The notes: generated from the letters alone by a model not told the origin. A stretch of DNA of 64,000 bases from Mesorhizobium sp. M1B.F.Ca.ET.045.04.1.1 (GCF_003952465.1 NZ_CP034448.1:62001-126000), one strand, 5' to 3'. Counted from the stretch's first letter, positions 34,398 to 44,726 are shown. Translations and numbers: made by a program.

Positions 34398-35018
34398 ATG
34401 CACCGTGCGGGGGCACACTGGAAAATTTCGGCCATTATGGCGAAGGCGGTGCGGTTTTGCCGCGATCGCCAGGGCGTCGCTGCAATCGAGTTCGCGTTCA
34501 TCGTGCCGGTGCTGCTCATCATGTACTTCATCACGATGGAAGCCTCGCAGGCGATCGAGACCAGCAAGAAGGTCAGCCGCATCGGCAGCATGGTGGCGGA
34601 TCTCGTCACGCAGCAGACGACCGTCAAGAAAGCCGACCTCGATGCGATCATGAAGATCGGCACCTCGACGCTGCAGCCCTACAACCGCTCCACCCCGTCG
34701 ATCATCATCACCGGCATCCAGATCACCGACGAGGCGTCGCCCCAGGTGAAGGTGGCATGGTCGCGCAAGCTCGTGGGCACCACCTATAGCGCCGACGCGC
34801 TGAAGGACAGCATCACCACCGTTCCGGCGACGCTGAATATCCGCAACACTTTCCTTGTCCGGGTGGAAAGCGACCTCGGCTATGAGGCGATGATCACCTG
34901 GTCGGCCAGCGGTTCGAAGGCGGCTGGATTGACTTCGGTCTTCAACAAGATACCGATGGGCGAAACCTACTATCTGAGGCCCCGGCGCGGTCCCACGGTT
35001 CCCTGCAGCGACTGCTGA
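34398..35018 (+). CDS. Second TadE/TadG-like pseudopilin
   Basis: 206 residues. The leader CRDRQG is followed by VAAIEFAFIVPVLLIMYFIT, a prepilin-like cleavage site and stem. The periplasmic region (LDAIMKIGTSTLQPYNRSTP, SIIITGIQITDE) resembles TadG/TadE-like proteins of rhizobia. A GGAGG five bases upstream fixes ATG 34398 rather than the GTG at 34386. The tail ends CSDC. Probably co-transcribed with the preceding tadE-like gene. Confidence 0.83.
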   Translation: MHRAGAHWKISAIMAKAVRFCRDRQGVAAIEFAFIVPVLLIMYFITMEASQAIETSKKVSRIGSMVADLVTQQTTVKKADLDAIMKIGTSTLQPYNRSTPSIIITGIQITDEASPQVKVAWSRKLVGTTYSADALKDSITTVPATLNIRNTFLVRVESDLGYEAMITWSASGSKAAGLTSVFNKIPMGETYYLRPRRGPTVPCSDC

Positions 35019-35022
35019 AAGA

Positions 35023-35958
35023 TTATTCCCGGCCGCCCGCTTCCCGCCGCACGATGGCGAGCGCCGTCGCGTAATCCTTTGCCACGGCGAGTTCGAACCC
35101 GCCGGAGTGCTTCGATTCCAGAAGATCGTAGACGTCCGGCGTCATCGACTTGAGATTGGTCAGGAACACGGCCAGCCGGCGCTTCGCCTCGGCGTCGAGA
35201 TCGCTGAGCACGGCGTGAGGCCCGTATCGCAGCGGAGCCGAGGTCCATAGCACCCGAAGCGACGTCTTCGGGATGCCGGCGGCCTCGAGCCGCATGATCG
35301 TGCCGCCCGTATCGGTGGGCCGGCCATCGGCGCCGACAGATTCCCAGCCGAACAGGCCGTCGGCTTGCCCGTCGCCGAGCATCGTCTCGGCCGCGGTGGC
35401 CGAAGGCGCGCGCGCCAGGAAAGGTGAATCGTCCGCGATCTTGACGCCTTGGCCAGCCAGCCCGGTCAGCGGCAGCAGCGAACCGCCGACATTGTCGGCA
35501 GGCGCGATCGCGATCCGATGCGAAGCCATGGCGGCGAGGTCAGGCACCTTGCCGTCGCGCGTCACCAGCACGGAGCGGATGCCGGCGGCCCCATCGGCAT
35601 CGACCGGCGCCACCAGCGGTTCGACACAGCCGCAGCGCTCGGAGGCCGCTGCATAAGCGAGCGCCGAATAGATCGCATATTGGACGCGGCCGCTCGCCTG
35701 CGCCTCGATCAGCGCCGCATAGTCGCGGGCAACCACGAACTCCACCTTCATGCCGAGCGCGTTCGTGTAGGCATCCGTCAGGCGTGCCAGGCCGGGAACC
35801 GTGTTGCCGCCTCCGGGCTCGGCGACGATGCCGATGCGAAACGTGCCGATGTCGTCGCGCCAGTCGGCGCGCGCCGACGAGGCCGCCGAGAGCACCGCAA
35901 GGGCCGCCGCGCACGTCCTCAAAGTCAGGCTTGCCGCGGATCTTGTGCCCTTGCCCAT
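35023..35958 (-). CDS. PhnD-like periplasmic phosphate/phosphonate-type binding protein
   Basis: 311 residues with a signal peptide ([19 protein letters not shown]). The rest is a PhnD-type solute-binding fold: [40 protein letters not shown] and [20 protein letters not shown]. No permease or ATPase gene is adjacent, so it is an orphan whose ligand cannot be named; such proteins also serve as sensor partners. It is convergent with the TadE-like gene, with 4 bases between stops. Confidence 0.8.
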   Translation of the reverse strand: MGKGTRSAASLTLRTCAAALAVLSAASSARADWRDDIGTFRIGIVAEPGGGNTVPGLARLTDAYTNALGMKVEFVVARDYAALIEAQASGRVQYAIYSALAYAAASERCGCVEPLVAPVDADGAAGIRSVLVTRDGKVPDLAAMASHRIAIAPADNVGGSLLPLTGLAGQGVKIADDSPFLARAPSATAAETMLGDGQADGLFGWESVGADGRPTDTGGTIMRLEAAGIPKTSLRVLWTSAPLRYGPHAVLSDLDAEAKRRLAVFLTNLKSMTPDVYDLLESKHSGGFELAVAKDYATALAIVRREAGGRE

Positions 35959-36070
35959 CCTTGCCGCACTCCGCCGACACTGCGCCCGATTGCGCGACTA
36001 TGGCGCCAAGCCGTTGCGGTTTGGTTTCCGATTTGCCAACGCGACCGCGGAACCTTATGTCTGGCTGCCT

Positions 36071-36172
36071 AAAGCGCGTCGCAATCTTTCAGATTCGCTC
36101 CGTGCGCTTCAGGTTTTTGATTTTACGCATGCCTTTGTCCCGAAACTGGTTCTCACTTTCGGGAGACATGCA
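36071..36172. repeat. Family A palindromic repeat, copy 4, just upstream of deoB
   Basis: About 102 bp in the orientation of copy 2. It starts AAAGCGCGTCGCAATCTTTC and ends GGGAGACATGC. It ends 24 bases before the deoB start codon, so it forms the untranslated leader of that gene or sits on its promoter. Confidence 0.88.
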
Positions 36173-36196
36173 CTGGACTGGCAACGACGGCACCCT

Positions 36197-37444
36197 ATGG
36201 CGCGGGCTTTCCTATTCGTTCTCGATTCCTTCGGCATCGGCGGAGCGGCCGATGCCGAACGCTACGGCGATGCCGGCGCCAACACGTTCGGGCATATCGC
36301 GCAGGCCTGCGCCGAGGGCCGCGCGGATCGTGAAGGCTTGCGTGAGGGGCCGCTCGCCGTGCCCAACATGGTCTCGCTCGGGCTTGCCCACGCCGCACGG
36401 ACGGCAGCGGGACTGCCCATAAGTTTCGACGCGCCTCTGCTTGCCTCATCTTTCCATGGCGCGGCCCAGGAAGTCTCGAGCGGCAAGGACACGCCGTCCG
36501 GCCACTGGGAGATTGCCGGCCTGCCCGTGCGCTTCGACTGGGGCTACTTTCCCGACACCGTGCCGGCCTTCCCGGCCGAGCTGACCAGCGCGATCGTCCA
36601 CGAAGGCAAGGTGCCGGGCATCCTCGGCAATTGCCATGCGCCCGGAACCGAGATCATCGAGCGCTTCGGCGAGGAGCACATCCGCACCGGCAAGCCGATC
36701 TGCTACACTTCGGTAGACTCCGTGCTGCAGATCGCCGCGCACGAGACGCATTTCGGCCTGGAGCGGCTTTATGAGCTTTGCCTGACGGTGCGCCGGCTGG
36801 TCGATCCGCTCAAGATCGGGCGCGTGATCGCGCGACCCTTCGTCGGCGAGACGAGAGCCACCTTCCAGCGCACCCACAACCGCCGCGACTATGCCGTGCC
36901 GCCGCCGGAGCCGACCCTGCTCGACCGGCTGACGGAGCGCGGCAGCAAGGTCGTCGCCATCGGCAAGATCGGCGACATCTTCGCCCATCGCGGCATCTCT
37001 GAGGTGCGCAAGGCGGGCGGCAACATGGCGATGTTCGACAAGGCGCTCGGCGCCATGGACGACGCCGGCGACGGCGATCTGGTCTTTGCCAATTTCGTCG
37101 ATTTCGACACCGAGTTCGGCCACCGGCGCGACGTCGCCGGCTATGCCGGAGCGCTCGAGGCCTTCGACCGCCGGCTGCCGGAAGCGCTGTCGCGTATCGG
37201 GCAAGGCGACCTGCTCATCCTCACCGCCGACCATGGCAACGATCCGACCTGGCGCGGCACCGACCATACACGCGAACGCATTCCGGTGATCGGCATCGGG
37301 CCGGGGCTGAAGGGCGGCGACATCGGGCTCAGGCCGACCTTCGCCGATATCGGCGAAACCGTCGCGGACCATCTCGGCCTGGCGCCCGGCCGCCACGGCA
37401 GCTCTTTCCTGGCGACGATAGGCGGCCATGCCCGAACTGCCTGA
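36197..37444 (+). CDS. deoB: Phosphopentomutase
   Basis: 415 residues. It interconverts ribose-1- and ribose-5-phosphate (and the deoxy forms) in nucleoside salvage. The metal sites of the alkaline-phosphatase superfamily are clear: [12 protein letters not shown] near the N-terminus, [19 protein letters not shown], and the C-terminal [20 protein letters not shown]. The ATG at 36197 gives the normal length; the frame is open back to 35801 through repeat sequence. No strong ribosome site is visible. It overlaps mutM by 17 bases. Confidence 0.93.
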   Translation: MARAFLFVLDSFGIGGAADAERYGDAGANTFGHIAQACAEGRADREGLREGPLAVPNMVSLGLAHAARTAAGLPISFDAPLLASSFHGAAQEVSSGKDTPSGHWEIAGLPVRFDWGYFPDTVPAFPAELTSAIVHEGKVPGILGNCHAPGTEIIERFGEEHIRTGKPICYTSVDSVLQIAAHETHFGLERLYELCLTVRRLVDPLKIGRVIARPFVGETRATFQRTHNRRDYAVPPPEPTLLDRLTERGSKVVAIGKIGDIFAHRGISEVRKAGGNMAMFDKALGAMDDAGDGDLVFANFVDFDTEFGHRRDVAGYAGALEAFDRRLPEALSRIGQGDLLILTADHGNDPTWRGTDHTRERIPVIGIGPGLKGGDIGLRPTFADIGETVADHLGLAPGRHGSSFLATIGGHARTA

Positions 37445-38318
37445 AGTCGAAACGGTCCGGCGCGGGCTGCAGCCGGTTCTGGAAGGGGCCCGCCTCGTCA
37501 ACGTCGAGGCGCGCAGGCCCGACCTTCGCTTTCCTTTTCCCGAGCGCTTTTCGGAGCGGCTTGCCGGAAAGACCGTGACGGCGCTTGGCAGGCGCGCCAA
37601 ATATCTGACGATGCACATCGAAGACGGTCCGGTGCTGATCTGCCATCTCGGCATGTCGGGATCGTTCCGCGTCGAAGCCGCCGGGAGCAGCGACACGCCC
37701 GGCGGCTTCCACCATCAGCGCTCGAAAAGCGCGGCGCACGACCATGTCGTGTTCGACATCGCTTCGCCGAAGGGCGAGCGGTCCCGCGTCATCTTCAACG
37801 ACCCGCGCCGTTTCGGCTTCATGCTGTTTGCCGAAGGGGCGCCGGACACGCATCCGATGCTGGCGGGCCTGGGCATCGAGCCGACCGGCAACGCGCTTGA
37901 CGGCTCCCTGCTCGCCTCGCTGCTCGCAGGCCGCAGGTCGCCGCTCAAGGCGGCATTGCTCGACCAGCGGCTGATCGCCGGGCTCGGCAACATATATGTG
38001 TCGGAGGCGCTGTGGCGCGCCGGCCTGTCGCCGCTGCGCGAAGCCGGCACCATCGCCGGCCCCGGCAAGAAAGCAAAAGAGAAGTGCGAACGCCTGGCCG
38101 AGGCCATCCGCTCGGTCATCGCCGACGCGATCGCCGCCGGCGGATCCTCGCTGCGCGACTATGTCCAGGCAGACGGGTCGCTCGGCTATTTCCAGCATTC
38201 CTTCGCGGTCTATGACCGCGAAGGAATGCCATGTCCGAAACCTGGCTGCAGCGGCCATATCGAGCGCATCGTGCAGAGCGGCCGCTCGACCTTCTATTGC
38301 CGGACCTGTCAGCGGTGA
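37428..38318 (+). CDS. mutM: Formamidopyrimidine-DNA glycosylase
   Basis: 296 residues. It excises oxidised purines such as 8-oxoguanine and cuts the abasic site. The N-terminus [16 protein letters not shown] supplies the catalytic Pro and Glu after Met removal. The helix-two-turn-helix region contains [15 protein letters not shown]. The C-terminal zinc finger is [10 protein letters not shown] and FYCRTCQR. The start overlaps deoB by 17 bases. Intact and of normal length. Confidence 0.96.
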   Translation: MPELPEVETVRRGLQPVLEGARLVNVEARRPDLRFPFPERFSERLAGKTVTALGRRAKYLTMHIEDGPVLICHLGMSGSFRVEAAGSSDTPGGFHHQRSKSAAHDHVVFDIASPKGERSRVIFNDPRRFGFMLFAEGAPDTHPMLAGLGIEPTGNALDGSLLASLLAGRRSPLKAALLDQRLIAGLGNIYVSEALWRAGLSPLREAGTIAGPGKKAKEKCERLAEAIRSVIADAIAAGGSSLRDYVQADGSLGYFQHSFAVYDREGMPCPKPGCSGHIERIVQSGRSTFYCRTCQR

Positions 38319-38354
38319 GCTAGACCGGTCTCCTCAATCGAAGGAGACGATGCC

Positions 38355-39128
38355 ATGGCCTATGAAACCATTCTCGTGGAGACACGCGGCAAGGTCGGGC
38401 TGATCACGCTGAACCGGCCGAAGGCGCTCAACGCGCTCAATTCGCAGGTGCTGGCAGAGATCGTGGCCGCGGTGAACGCGTTCGGCGCCGATGCCGGCAT
38501 CGGCGCATTGGTCCTCACAGGCTCGGAAAAGGCCTTCGCGGCCGGTGCCGACATCAAGGAAATGCAGGCGATCTCCTTCGTCGACGCCTACACCCAGGAT
38601 TTCTTCGTCGGCTGGGAGGAGCTTACGCGTGCGCGCAAGCCGATCATCGCGGCGGTTGCAGGCTATGCGCTCGGCGGCGGCTGCGAGCTGGCGATGATGT
38701 GCGACTTCATCATCGCCGCCGACAATGCAAAATTCGGCCAGCCCGAAATCACGCTCGGCGTCATGCCGGGCATGGGCGGATCGCAGCGGCTGACCCGCTT
38801 CGTCGGCAAATCGAAGGCGATGGACATGTGCCTGACCGGGCGCATGATGGACGCCGCCGAAGCCGAGCGCTGCGGGCTGGTGTCGCGGGTGGTGCCGGCA
38901 GGCGAGCTCACCGAGGAAGCGCTGAAGGCGGCGGGCAAGATCGCCGAGTTTTCACTGCCGTCGGTAATGATGACCAAGGAAGCCGTCAACCGGGCCTATG
39001 AGACGACGCTTGCCGAAGGGCTGCGCTTCGAGCGTCGCCTCTTCCATTCGCTGTTTGCGCTCGACGACCAGAAGGAAGGCATGGCCGCCTTCGTCGAGAA
39101 GCGGAAGCCGAATTTCACCAACAGCTAA
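38355..39128 (+). CDS. Enoyl-CoA hydratase
   Basis: 257-residue crotonase. The oxyanion-hole and catalytic region are normal: [22 protein letters not shown] and [15 protein letters not shown]. The catalytic Glu pair lies near [20 protein letters not shown]. It hydrates trans-2-enoyl-CoA in beta-oxidation. A GAAGGAGA ribosome site sits before ATG 38355. In Hyphomicrobiales this gene commonly lies between mutM and rpsT. Confidence 0.95.
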   Translation: MAYETILVETRGKVGLITLNRPKALNALNSQVLAEIVAAVNAFGADAGIGALVLTGSEKAFAAGADIKEMQAISFVDAYTQDFFVGWEELTRARKPIIAAVAGYALGGGCELAMMCDFIIAADNAKFGQPEITLGVMPGMGGSQRLTRFVGKSKAMDMCLTGRMMDAAEAERCGLVSRVVPAGELTEEALKAAGKIAEFSLPSVMMTKEAVNRAYETTLAEGLRFERRLFHSLFALDDQKEGMAAFVEKRKPNFTNS

Positions 39129-39372
39129 TGCGTGTCCCTCCGGAAGCGCGTGGCAGTTTGGAAAACGGCACGCATAAGGCAAAGACTTGCGGTGCGTCGA
39201 GCGTTTCAGCGCGGCGCGTTACAAGGCGCCAAAAAGACCGCGAAGCGGCGTTGACGCGCCGGAAAAGCTGAACTATAAGCCGCACCAACCGAGGCGGCCC
39301 CGTGGCTGCCCGTTTGTTTTTTGCGCCCTGCGGCATCCCGCTGGCGCTCACCAGATCAGAAGAGAGGCATCC

Positions 39373-39639
39373 ATGGCCAATACGTCCTCGGCCAAAAAGG
39401 CAACGCGCAAGATCGCCCGCCGCGCGGCGATCAACAAGAACCGCCGGTCGCGCGTCCGCACCTATGTCCGCCAGGTCGAAGAGGCGCTTGCCGCCGGCGA
39501 CAAGGCCGCGGCGCTCGAAGCCTTCAAGGTCGCCGAGCCGGAATTGATGCGCGCCGCAACCAAGGGTGTCATCCACAAGAACACGGCTTCCCGCAAGGTT
39601 TCGCGGCTGGCCCAGAGGGTCAAGGTGCTGTCGGCCTGA
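39373..39639 (+). CDS. rpsT: 30S ribosomal protein S20
   Basis: 88 residues: [20 protein letters not shown], strongly basic helical bundle, ends [11 protein letters not shown]. It binds 16S rRNA early in 30S assembly. The ATG at 39373 has AGAGAGG before it. The preceding 245 bases hold its promoter and leader. A strong terminator follows at 39671. The short size and place before dnaA match related genomes. Confidence 0.96.
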   Translation: MANTSSAKKATRKIARRAAINKNRRSRVRTYVRQVEEALAAGDKAAALEAFKVAEPELMRAATKGVIHKNTASRKVSRLAQRVKVLSA

Positions 39640-39670
39640 CCGACTTCCGCTTAGAACCGTTATCCTTGAA

Positions 39671-39695
39671 CCCGGCCGCATAGGCCGGGTTTTTT
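39671..39695 (+). terminator. Rho-independent terminator behind rpsT
   Basis: Stem CCCGGCC/GGCCGGG with a five-base loop followed by TTTTTT. It ends rpsT transcription and marks the start of the dnaA leader. Confidence 0.9.
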
Positions 39696-40475
39696 CGTTT
39701 GCCGGCAAGTACTTAAAAAGAACGCGTGCATAACGAAGCTCGGCCCGAATTTCAAAGTTGCGAATGTTTTGCCGGCATATACATAATCGCTGATGTTGAG
39801 GCCCGTCGAATGCGGGCATGGCCATAAATTAGCCTGTCAAAAATTCCGCTTATTTTTCAGAAACTTACGGATGGTCATCCACAGCTTGTTCAACGCGCGG
39901 AGGAGCGGCGGGGGACAAGTAGCTGTCAAGAGAATTATTTCAGAAAATTTCGTATCGGCCGGCCTTTTTCATATTCGCCGGAAAAGGGTTTGAATCACAA
40001 TGGCTTTGTCAAAACACGCCCCAGTGGCACCCGCTTCGAACACGTCTCCGGTAACCAGATTCGTTAAAAATCGGTTAGACGTGGCCTTGCCCTATCCACA
40101 GCGATTTCGGTAATGTCCATTCATCGAAGGGACGGGCTTTAGCCCCTGACCCAGCCTGAATCGGCCAGCACAAAATGGCGGAATTCATGACGTGGAGCAA
40201 TTCCGCGTGCGGCTTGGTCTGTCTCTTCGGTGGGTAGGGGACTGGCGTAATTGTACATGGCAGTCGACGTTTGGCCGGCGTTTTCGCCGGACGGTGTTGT
40301 ATTGCCCTGGCATGATCAAGCCGGCTTGCAAAAGCCGGCATCGGTCCCTTGCGCAACGTTGCGACCATATCGCCGGCGGCGGCGATGACAGCGCAGCGAA
40401 AAACGTCGCCGGGTCCAGGGTGCAGGAGGCGCACTCCCGGCGGGAAAAGGGTACGAGAAGACAAGGAACTTGATC
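39696..40475 (+). promoter_or_regulatory. dnaA upstream region with DnaA-box-like and CtrA-like sites
   Basis: About 780 bases without a convincing gene. Two near-perfect DnaA boxes occur: TCATCCACA at 39875-39883 and CTATCCACA at 40092-40100. An AT-rich block lies at about 39825-39870. A TTAA-N7-TTAG motif is at 40064-40078. Hairpins near 40275-40290 and 40319-40339 lie in the leader. In several alphaproteobacteria the chromosome origin lies near hemE rather than dnaA, so control of dnaA is likelier than origin function. Confidence 0.5.
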
Positions 40476-42020
40476 ATGCAGAGCGGCATCGAACGGGAGA
40501 TAGCGGGCGAACTCCCATTCCCTACAACTTTCGTCGGAGGGGACGGAATGACGGCATCCAGCGACGCTGAACAGAAGTTCGAGCGGGTCAAGACCCAGCT
40601 TAAGGCGCGTCTGGGAGCCGAGGTCTATTCGAGCTGGTTTGGCCGCATGAAGGTTGCCGAGGCCTCGCGCGGCATTGTCCGCATCTCCGTGCCCACGGCC
40701 TTCCTGCGGTCGTGGATCAACGGCCACTATCTCGACCTTATCGCGGAACTGTGGAGACATGAGGATCCCGACATTCTCAAGATCGAGATCATCGTGCGGA
40801 CCGCCACGCGGCAGGGCCGCAACAATGTCGAGCCTGAGATCGCACCTGCGCGCAAGATGACCAAGCAGGCGCAGACCGCGCTCGCCGCCGGCACCGCGAG
40901 CGCCGGCCGGGTGGAGCGGACGCCGGCGCCCCGCCAGGGCATGCCGGCGGAGACCGAGTTCCGCCACAATGTGCTGGGGTCACCGCTCGACCCGCGCTAC
41001 ACTTTCACCTCTTTCATCGAAGGGCCCTCGAACCGGGTGGCCTTCGCGGCGGCCAAGGCGGTGGCGGAATCGCAGTCGAGCGCGGTGCGCTTCAACCCGC
41101 TTTTCCTTCACGCGACCGTTGGCCTCGGCAAGACGCACCTTTTACAGGCGATCGCGGCGGAATCGCTGAGGCACAACCCGAAGTCGCGGGTGGTCTATCT
41201 CACGGCGGAATATTTCATGTGGCGCTTCGCCACCGCGATCCGCGACAACAATGCGCTCACCCTCAAGGAGCAACTGCGCGACATCGATCTCCTGATCATC
41301 GACGACATGCAGTTCCTGCAGGGCAAGTCGATCCAGCATGAGTTCTGCCATCTCATCAACATGCTGCTCGACAGCGCCAAGCAGGTGGTGGTCGCCGCCG
41401 ACCGGCCGCCGTCGGAACTGGAATCGCTGGAACCGCGCGTGCGTTCGCGCCTCAATGGCGGCGTGGCGCTCGAAATGTCGGCGCCGGACTTCGCCATGCG
41501 GCTCGGCATGCTGAAGCTGCGCCTTGCCACCGCCAAGATCGACGATTCCTCGCTCGACATTTCGGACGAGATCCTCGATCACGTCGCCCGCACGGTGACG
41601 GGCAGCGGGCGCGAGCTCGAAGGCGCCTTCAACCAGCTTCTGTTTCGCCAGTCCTTCGAACCGCAGATCACCATCGACCGCATCGACGAGATCCTCGGCC
41701 ACATCTACCGCTCGGGCGAGCCGAAGCGGGTGCGCATCGAGGACATCCAGCGCATCGTGGCGCGCCACTACAACGTGTCGAAGACGGAGCTGCTGTCCAA
41801 CCGGCGCACGCGCACCATCGTCAAGCCGCGCCAGGTGGCGATGTATCTGTCGAAGGTGATGACGCCGCGCTCGCTGCCCGAGATCGGACGGCGCTTCGGC
41901 GGCCGCGACCACACGACGGTTCTGCATGCCGTGCGCAAGATCGAGGATCTTTCCGGTGCCGACAACACGCTGGCACAGGAACTCGAACTGCTCAGAAGGC
42001 TGATCAACGAGCAGGCCTGA
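40476..42020 (+). CDS. dnaA: Chromosomal replication initiator DnaA
   Basis: 514 residues from ATG 40476. Domain I ([20 protein letters not shown]) is followed by a linker and the AAA+ domain III: Walker [21 protein letters not shown], Walker [15 protein letters not shown], arginine-finger region near [14 protein letters not shown]. Domain IV carries the DnaA-box-binding helix-turn-helix [20 protein letters not shown]. An internal ATG at 40548 has a stronger GGAGGGG ribosome site and is a real alternative start (24 residues shorter). It ends with a terminator-like hairpin before dnaN. It opens DNA at the origin and regulates itself through DnaA boxes. Confidence 0.96.
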   Translation: MQSGIEREIAGELPFPTTFVGGDGMTASSDAEQKFERVKTQLKARLGAEVYSSWFGRMKVAEASRGIVRISVPTAFLRSWINGHYLDLIAELWRHEDPDILKIEIIVRTATRQGRNNVEPEIAPARKMTKQAQTALAAGTASAGRVERTPAPRQGMPAETEFRHNVLGSPLDPRYTFTSFIEGPSNRVAFAAAKAVAESQSSAVRFNPLFLHATVGLGKTHLLQAIAAESLRHNPKSRVVYLTAEYFMWRFATAIRDNNALTLKEQLRDIDLLIIDDMQFLQGKSIQHEFCHLINMLLDSAKQVVVAADRPPSELESLEPRVRSRLNGGVALEMSAPDFAMRLGMLKLRLATAKIDDSSLDISDEILDHVARTVTGSGRELEGAFNQLLFRQSFEPQITIDRIDEILGHIYRSGEPKRVRIEDIQRIVARHYNVSKTELLSNRRTRTIVKPRQVAMYLSKVMTPRSLPEIGRRFGGRDHTTVLHAVRKIEDLSGADNTLAQELELLRRLINEQA

Positions 42021-42045
42021 GCGCTTCGCAGGCTTTATCCCCAGA

Positions 42046-42100
42046 AAGCCCGCGCAACCGGCCGGAACCGGTGTCGCGGGCTTGCGCTTGCAGGTTTTTT
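42046..42100 (+). terminator. Terminator-like hairpin behind dnaA
   Basis: Stem AAGCCCGCG/CGCGGGCTT (42046-42083) with an inner CCGG-rich stem and TTTTTT at 42095-42100, separated by 11 bases. The gap makes efficient termination less certain. Confidence 0.55.
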
Positions 42101-42194
42101 ACTGTCAGCTTACACAGATTCTGAGCTTTTCGGAGCTTTCGCGGGATGCCGCTCCCCGGTGACCCGCCATTCATTGAAGCGAGCCTGTTTCGTC

Positions 42195-43313
42195 ATGCGT
42201 GTTATCCTGGAACGGTCCAATCTCCTGAAGTCCCTCAACCACGTTCATCGCGTGGTGGAGCGGCGCAACACCATTCCGATCCTGTCGAATGTGCTGCTCA
42301 GCGCCGAAGGCGCGAGCCTCGAAATGAAAGCGACCGACCTCGACCTCGAAGTGACGGAAGCCACGCCCGCCAAGGTCGAGCGCGGCGGCGCGACGACGGT
42401 CCCGGCGCACCTGCTCTACGACATCGTGCGCAAGCTCGCCGACGGCGCCGAAGTGATGCTGAAGACCGACGAGGACGGCAACGCGATGACCGTCACGTCG
42501 GGCCGCTCCAGCTTCCGCCTGCAGTGCCTGCCGCAGTCCGATTTCCCGGAGCTCTCGGCCGGCTCCTTCTCGCACATCTTCCGGCTCGACTCGGTGGCGC
42601 TCAAGGGCCTGATCGAAAAAACGCAGTTCGCCATTTCGACCGAAGAGACGCGCTACTATCTCAACGGCATCTTCCTGCACACGCATGAGGCCGGCGGCAA
42701 GCTGAAGCTGCGCTCGGTCGCAACCGACGGCCACCGCCTGGCGCGCGCCGAGATCGACGCGCCGGCAGGCTCCGAAGGCATGCCCGGCATCATCATCCCG
42801 CGCAAGACGGTGAGCGAGCTGCAGAAGCTGGTCGACGATCCGGATGTGGCGGTGACGACGGAGTTGTCGGACACTAAGATCCGCTTCACCATCGGCAGCG
42901 TCATCCTGACCTCGAAGCTGATCGACGGCACCTTCCCGGACTATCAGCGCGTCATTCCGACCGGCAACGACAAGAAGCTGATCATCGACCGCCAGAGCTT
43001 CGCCGCCGCCGTCGACCGCGTCTCGACCATTTCGTCCGAGCGCGGCCGGGCGGTGAAACTGTCGATTCACGAAGGCCAGCTGACGCTTGCCGTCAACAAT
43101 CCGGATTCGGGCAGCGCCACCGAGGAACTGGCGGCCGACTATACGTCGGACCCGATCGAGATCGGCTTCAACGCCAAATATCTGCTCGATGTCGCAGCCC
43201 AGCTCACCGGCTCGGAGGCGAAGTTCATGCTGGCCGACGCCGGCTCGCCGACGCTGATTCACGACATGGCCGACGAGACCGCGCTCTACGTGCTGATGCC
43301 GATGCGGGTCTAG
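42195..43313 (+). CDS. dnaN: DNA polymerase III beta (sliding clamp) subunit
   Basis: 372 residues, three-domain clamp. It begins MRVILERSNLLKSLNHVHRV, with RRNTIPILSNVLLSAEG in domain I, and ends ALYVLMPMRV, the normal clamp C-terminus. It encircles DNA and tethers polymerase III. The start at 42195 matches the family; the frame is open to 42159. It lies between dnaA and recF in the usual order. Confidence 0.96.
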   Translation: MRVILERSNLLKSLNHVHRVVERRNTIPILSNVLLSAEGASLEMKATDLDLEVTEATPAKVERGGATTVPAHLLYDIVRKLADGAEVMLKTDEDGNAMTVTSGRSSFRLQCLPQSDFPELSAGSFSHIFRLDSVALKGLIEKTQFAISTEETRYYLNGIFLHTHEAGGKLKLRSVATDGHRLARAEIDAPAGSEGMPGIIIPRKTVSELQKLVDDPDVAVTTELSDTKIRFTIGSVILTSKLIDGTFPDYQRVIPTGNDKKLIIDRQSFAAAVDRVSTISSERGRAVKLSIHEGQLTLAVNNPDSGSATEELAADYTSDPIEIGFNAKYLLDVAAQLTGSEAKFMLADAGSPTLIHDMADETALYVLMPMRV

Positions 43314-43381
43314 CCGCATCCGGTTTCGCGCCGGCTGGCGATGGAGCGATGATTACGGCGGCTTGCACGGACGGATAGCGG

Positions 43382-44521
43382 TTGCCGGAACAGACCCATA
43401 TAAGTAAGCTTACGCTTACCAATTTTCGCAACTATGCTGGACTTTCGCTCGAGCTCGGCCCTGGCGCCGTTGTGCTGTCCGGCGACAATGGTGCCGGCAA
43501 GACCAATCTGCTCGAAGCCATCTCGCTGCTGACACCCGGACGCGGGCTCCGTCGCGCCCCCTATGCGGACGTGGCGCGCGAGGGCGGTGACGGCGGCTTT
43601 GCCTTGCATGCCCGCATCGAGGGACCGGAAGGCCAGGTCGAAATCGGCACCGGCATTGCCGGCGGCGACGGTGCCGGAGAAGGCGGCAGACGCGTTCGCA
43701 TCAACGGCGCGCCGGCGAAGTCGGCGGAGGACATGCTAGAATGGCTGCGGGTCGTCTGGCTGACGCCGGCGATGGACGGGCTGTTTCCGGGGCCGGCCGC
43801 CGACCGCCGCCGCTTCCTCGATCGGCTCGTGCTGGCAATCGACCCCAGCCACGGCCAGCGGGCGCTGGACTATGAAAAGGCGATGCGCGGTCGTAACCGT
43901 TTGCTTACGGAAGGTTCCCGCGACAGCGACTGGTTCGACGCGATCGAGACGCAGATGGCCGAAACCGGCGTGGCGATCGCGGCGGCGCGGGCGGAACTGG
44001 TGCGGCTGCTTGCCGCCATGATCGACAAGCTGCCTGGCAGCGGCCCGTTTCCGCAGGCCGACATCAGCCTCTCCGGCGAGTTGGAGAGCGAGATCGCCGT
44101 CGCGCCGGCGGTCGATGTCGAGGAGTGGTTCCGCGCTGCCCTCGCCAACGGCCGCGAGCGCGACCGCGCCGCCGGCCGCACGCTCGACGGTCCGCATCGC
44201 TCGGATCTCGTGGTCCGGCACAGGCCGAAGTCGATGCCGGCCGAACTGTGCTCGACCGGCGAGCAGAAGGCGCTGCTGGTCGGCATCGTATTGTCGCATG
44301 CGAGGCTGACCGGCGAGATGTCGGGCCTGACGCCGATCCTGCTGCTCGACGAGATCGCCGCGCATCTCGACAGCGGCCGGCGGGCGGCACTGTTTTCCAT
44401 CCTTGAGGAGCTGAACTGCCAGGCCTTCATGACCGGCACCGACGCGGCGCTGTTTTCAAGCCTTGCCGGACGGGCGCAGTTCCTGACGGTCGATCACGGC
44501 AGCGTCGGGCCGACCGGCTAA
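43382..44521 (+). CDS. recF: DNA replication and repair protein RecF, TTG start
   Basis: 379-residue SMC-like ATPase. N-terminal ISKLTLTNFRNYAGLSLELG and Walker A SGDNGAGKTNLLEAISLL are followed by the ABC signature-like STGEQKALLVGIVLSHARL and Walker B PILLLDEIAAHLD. It works with RecOR at gaps and stalled forks. The only early start is TTG at 43382: an in-frame TAG sits two codons upstream and no ATG or GTG occurs before the conserved N-terminal strand. The gap to dnaN is 68 bases. Confidence 0.92.
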   Translation: MPEQTHISKLTLTNFRNYAGLSLELGPGAVVLSGDNGAGKTNLLEAISLLTPGRGLRRAPYADVAREGGDGGFALHARIEGPEGQVEIGTGIAGGDGAGEGGRRVRINGAPAKSAEDMLEWLRVVWLTPAMDGLFPGPAADRRRFLDRLVLAIDPSHGQRALDYEKAMRGRNRLLTEGSRDSDWFDAIETQMAETGVAIAAARAELVRLLAAMIDKLPGSGPFPQADISLSGELESEIAVAPAVDVEEWFRAALANGRERDRAAGRTLDGPHRSDLVVRHRPKSMPAELCSTGEQKALLVGIVLSHARLTGEMSGLTPILLLDEIAAHLDSGRRAALFSILEELNCQAFMTGTDAALFSSLAGRAQFLTVDHGSVGPTG

Positions 44522-44559
44522 CCTCTTGAAAAAACCAACGGGCGTCACCGCCTGCCCTT

Positions 44560-44689
44560 CGGGACAAGGCTTCGCCTTGCCCGTGCCTGCCATGCGGGAC
44601 AAGGCTTCGCCTTGCCCGTACTTGCGCTGCGGGACAAGGCTTCGCCTTGCCCGTACTTGCGCTGCGGGACAAGGCTTCGCCTTGCCCGT
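44560..44689. repeat. Four tandem hairpins with exact 35-bp period between recF and moeB
   Basis: Units start at 44560, 44595, 44630 and 44665. Each is a 25-base stem-loop with CGGG(A)CAAGGC paired to GCCTTGCCCG around TTC. The 10-base spacers are GCCTGCCATG once and ACTTGCGCTG twice. A half-unit (ACAAGG) follows. The regular period and perfect unit copies indicate recent tandem duplication. Confidence 0.95.
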
Positions 44690-44726
44690 ACATGACAAGG
44701 TTTTCCGCCCGCTATAAGGTCCAGCT

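Noticed and set aside
35801..36196. Longer N-terminus for phosphopentomutase
   Set aside because: The extension is translated from a family A repeat and a neighbour's promoter region; [16 protein letters not shown] is the conserved start.
39793..39993. 66-codon frame in the dnaA leader
   Set aside because: No ribosome site and it covers a DnaA-box-like site and the AT-rich block.
39696..40475. Chromosomal origin of replication
   Set aside because: Two imperfect DnaA boxes are too few to call an origin, and related bacteria often have theirs near hemE.
44560..44689. CRISPR array
   Set aside because: The unit is palindromic, spacers are 10 bases and two of three are the same, and there are no cas genes.
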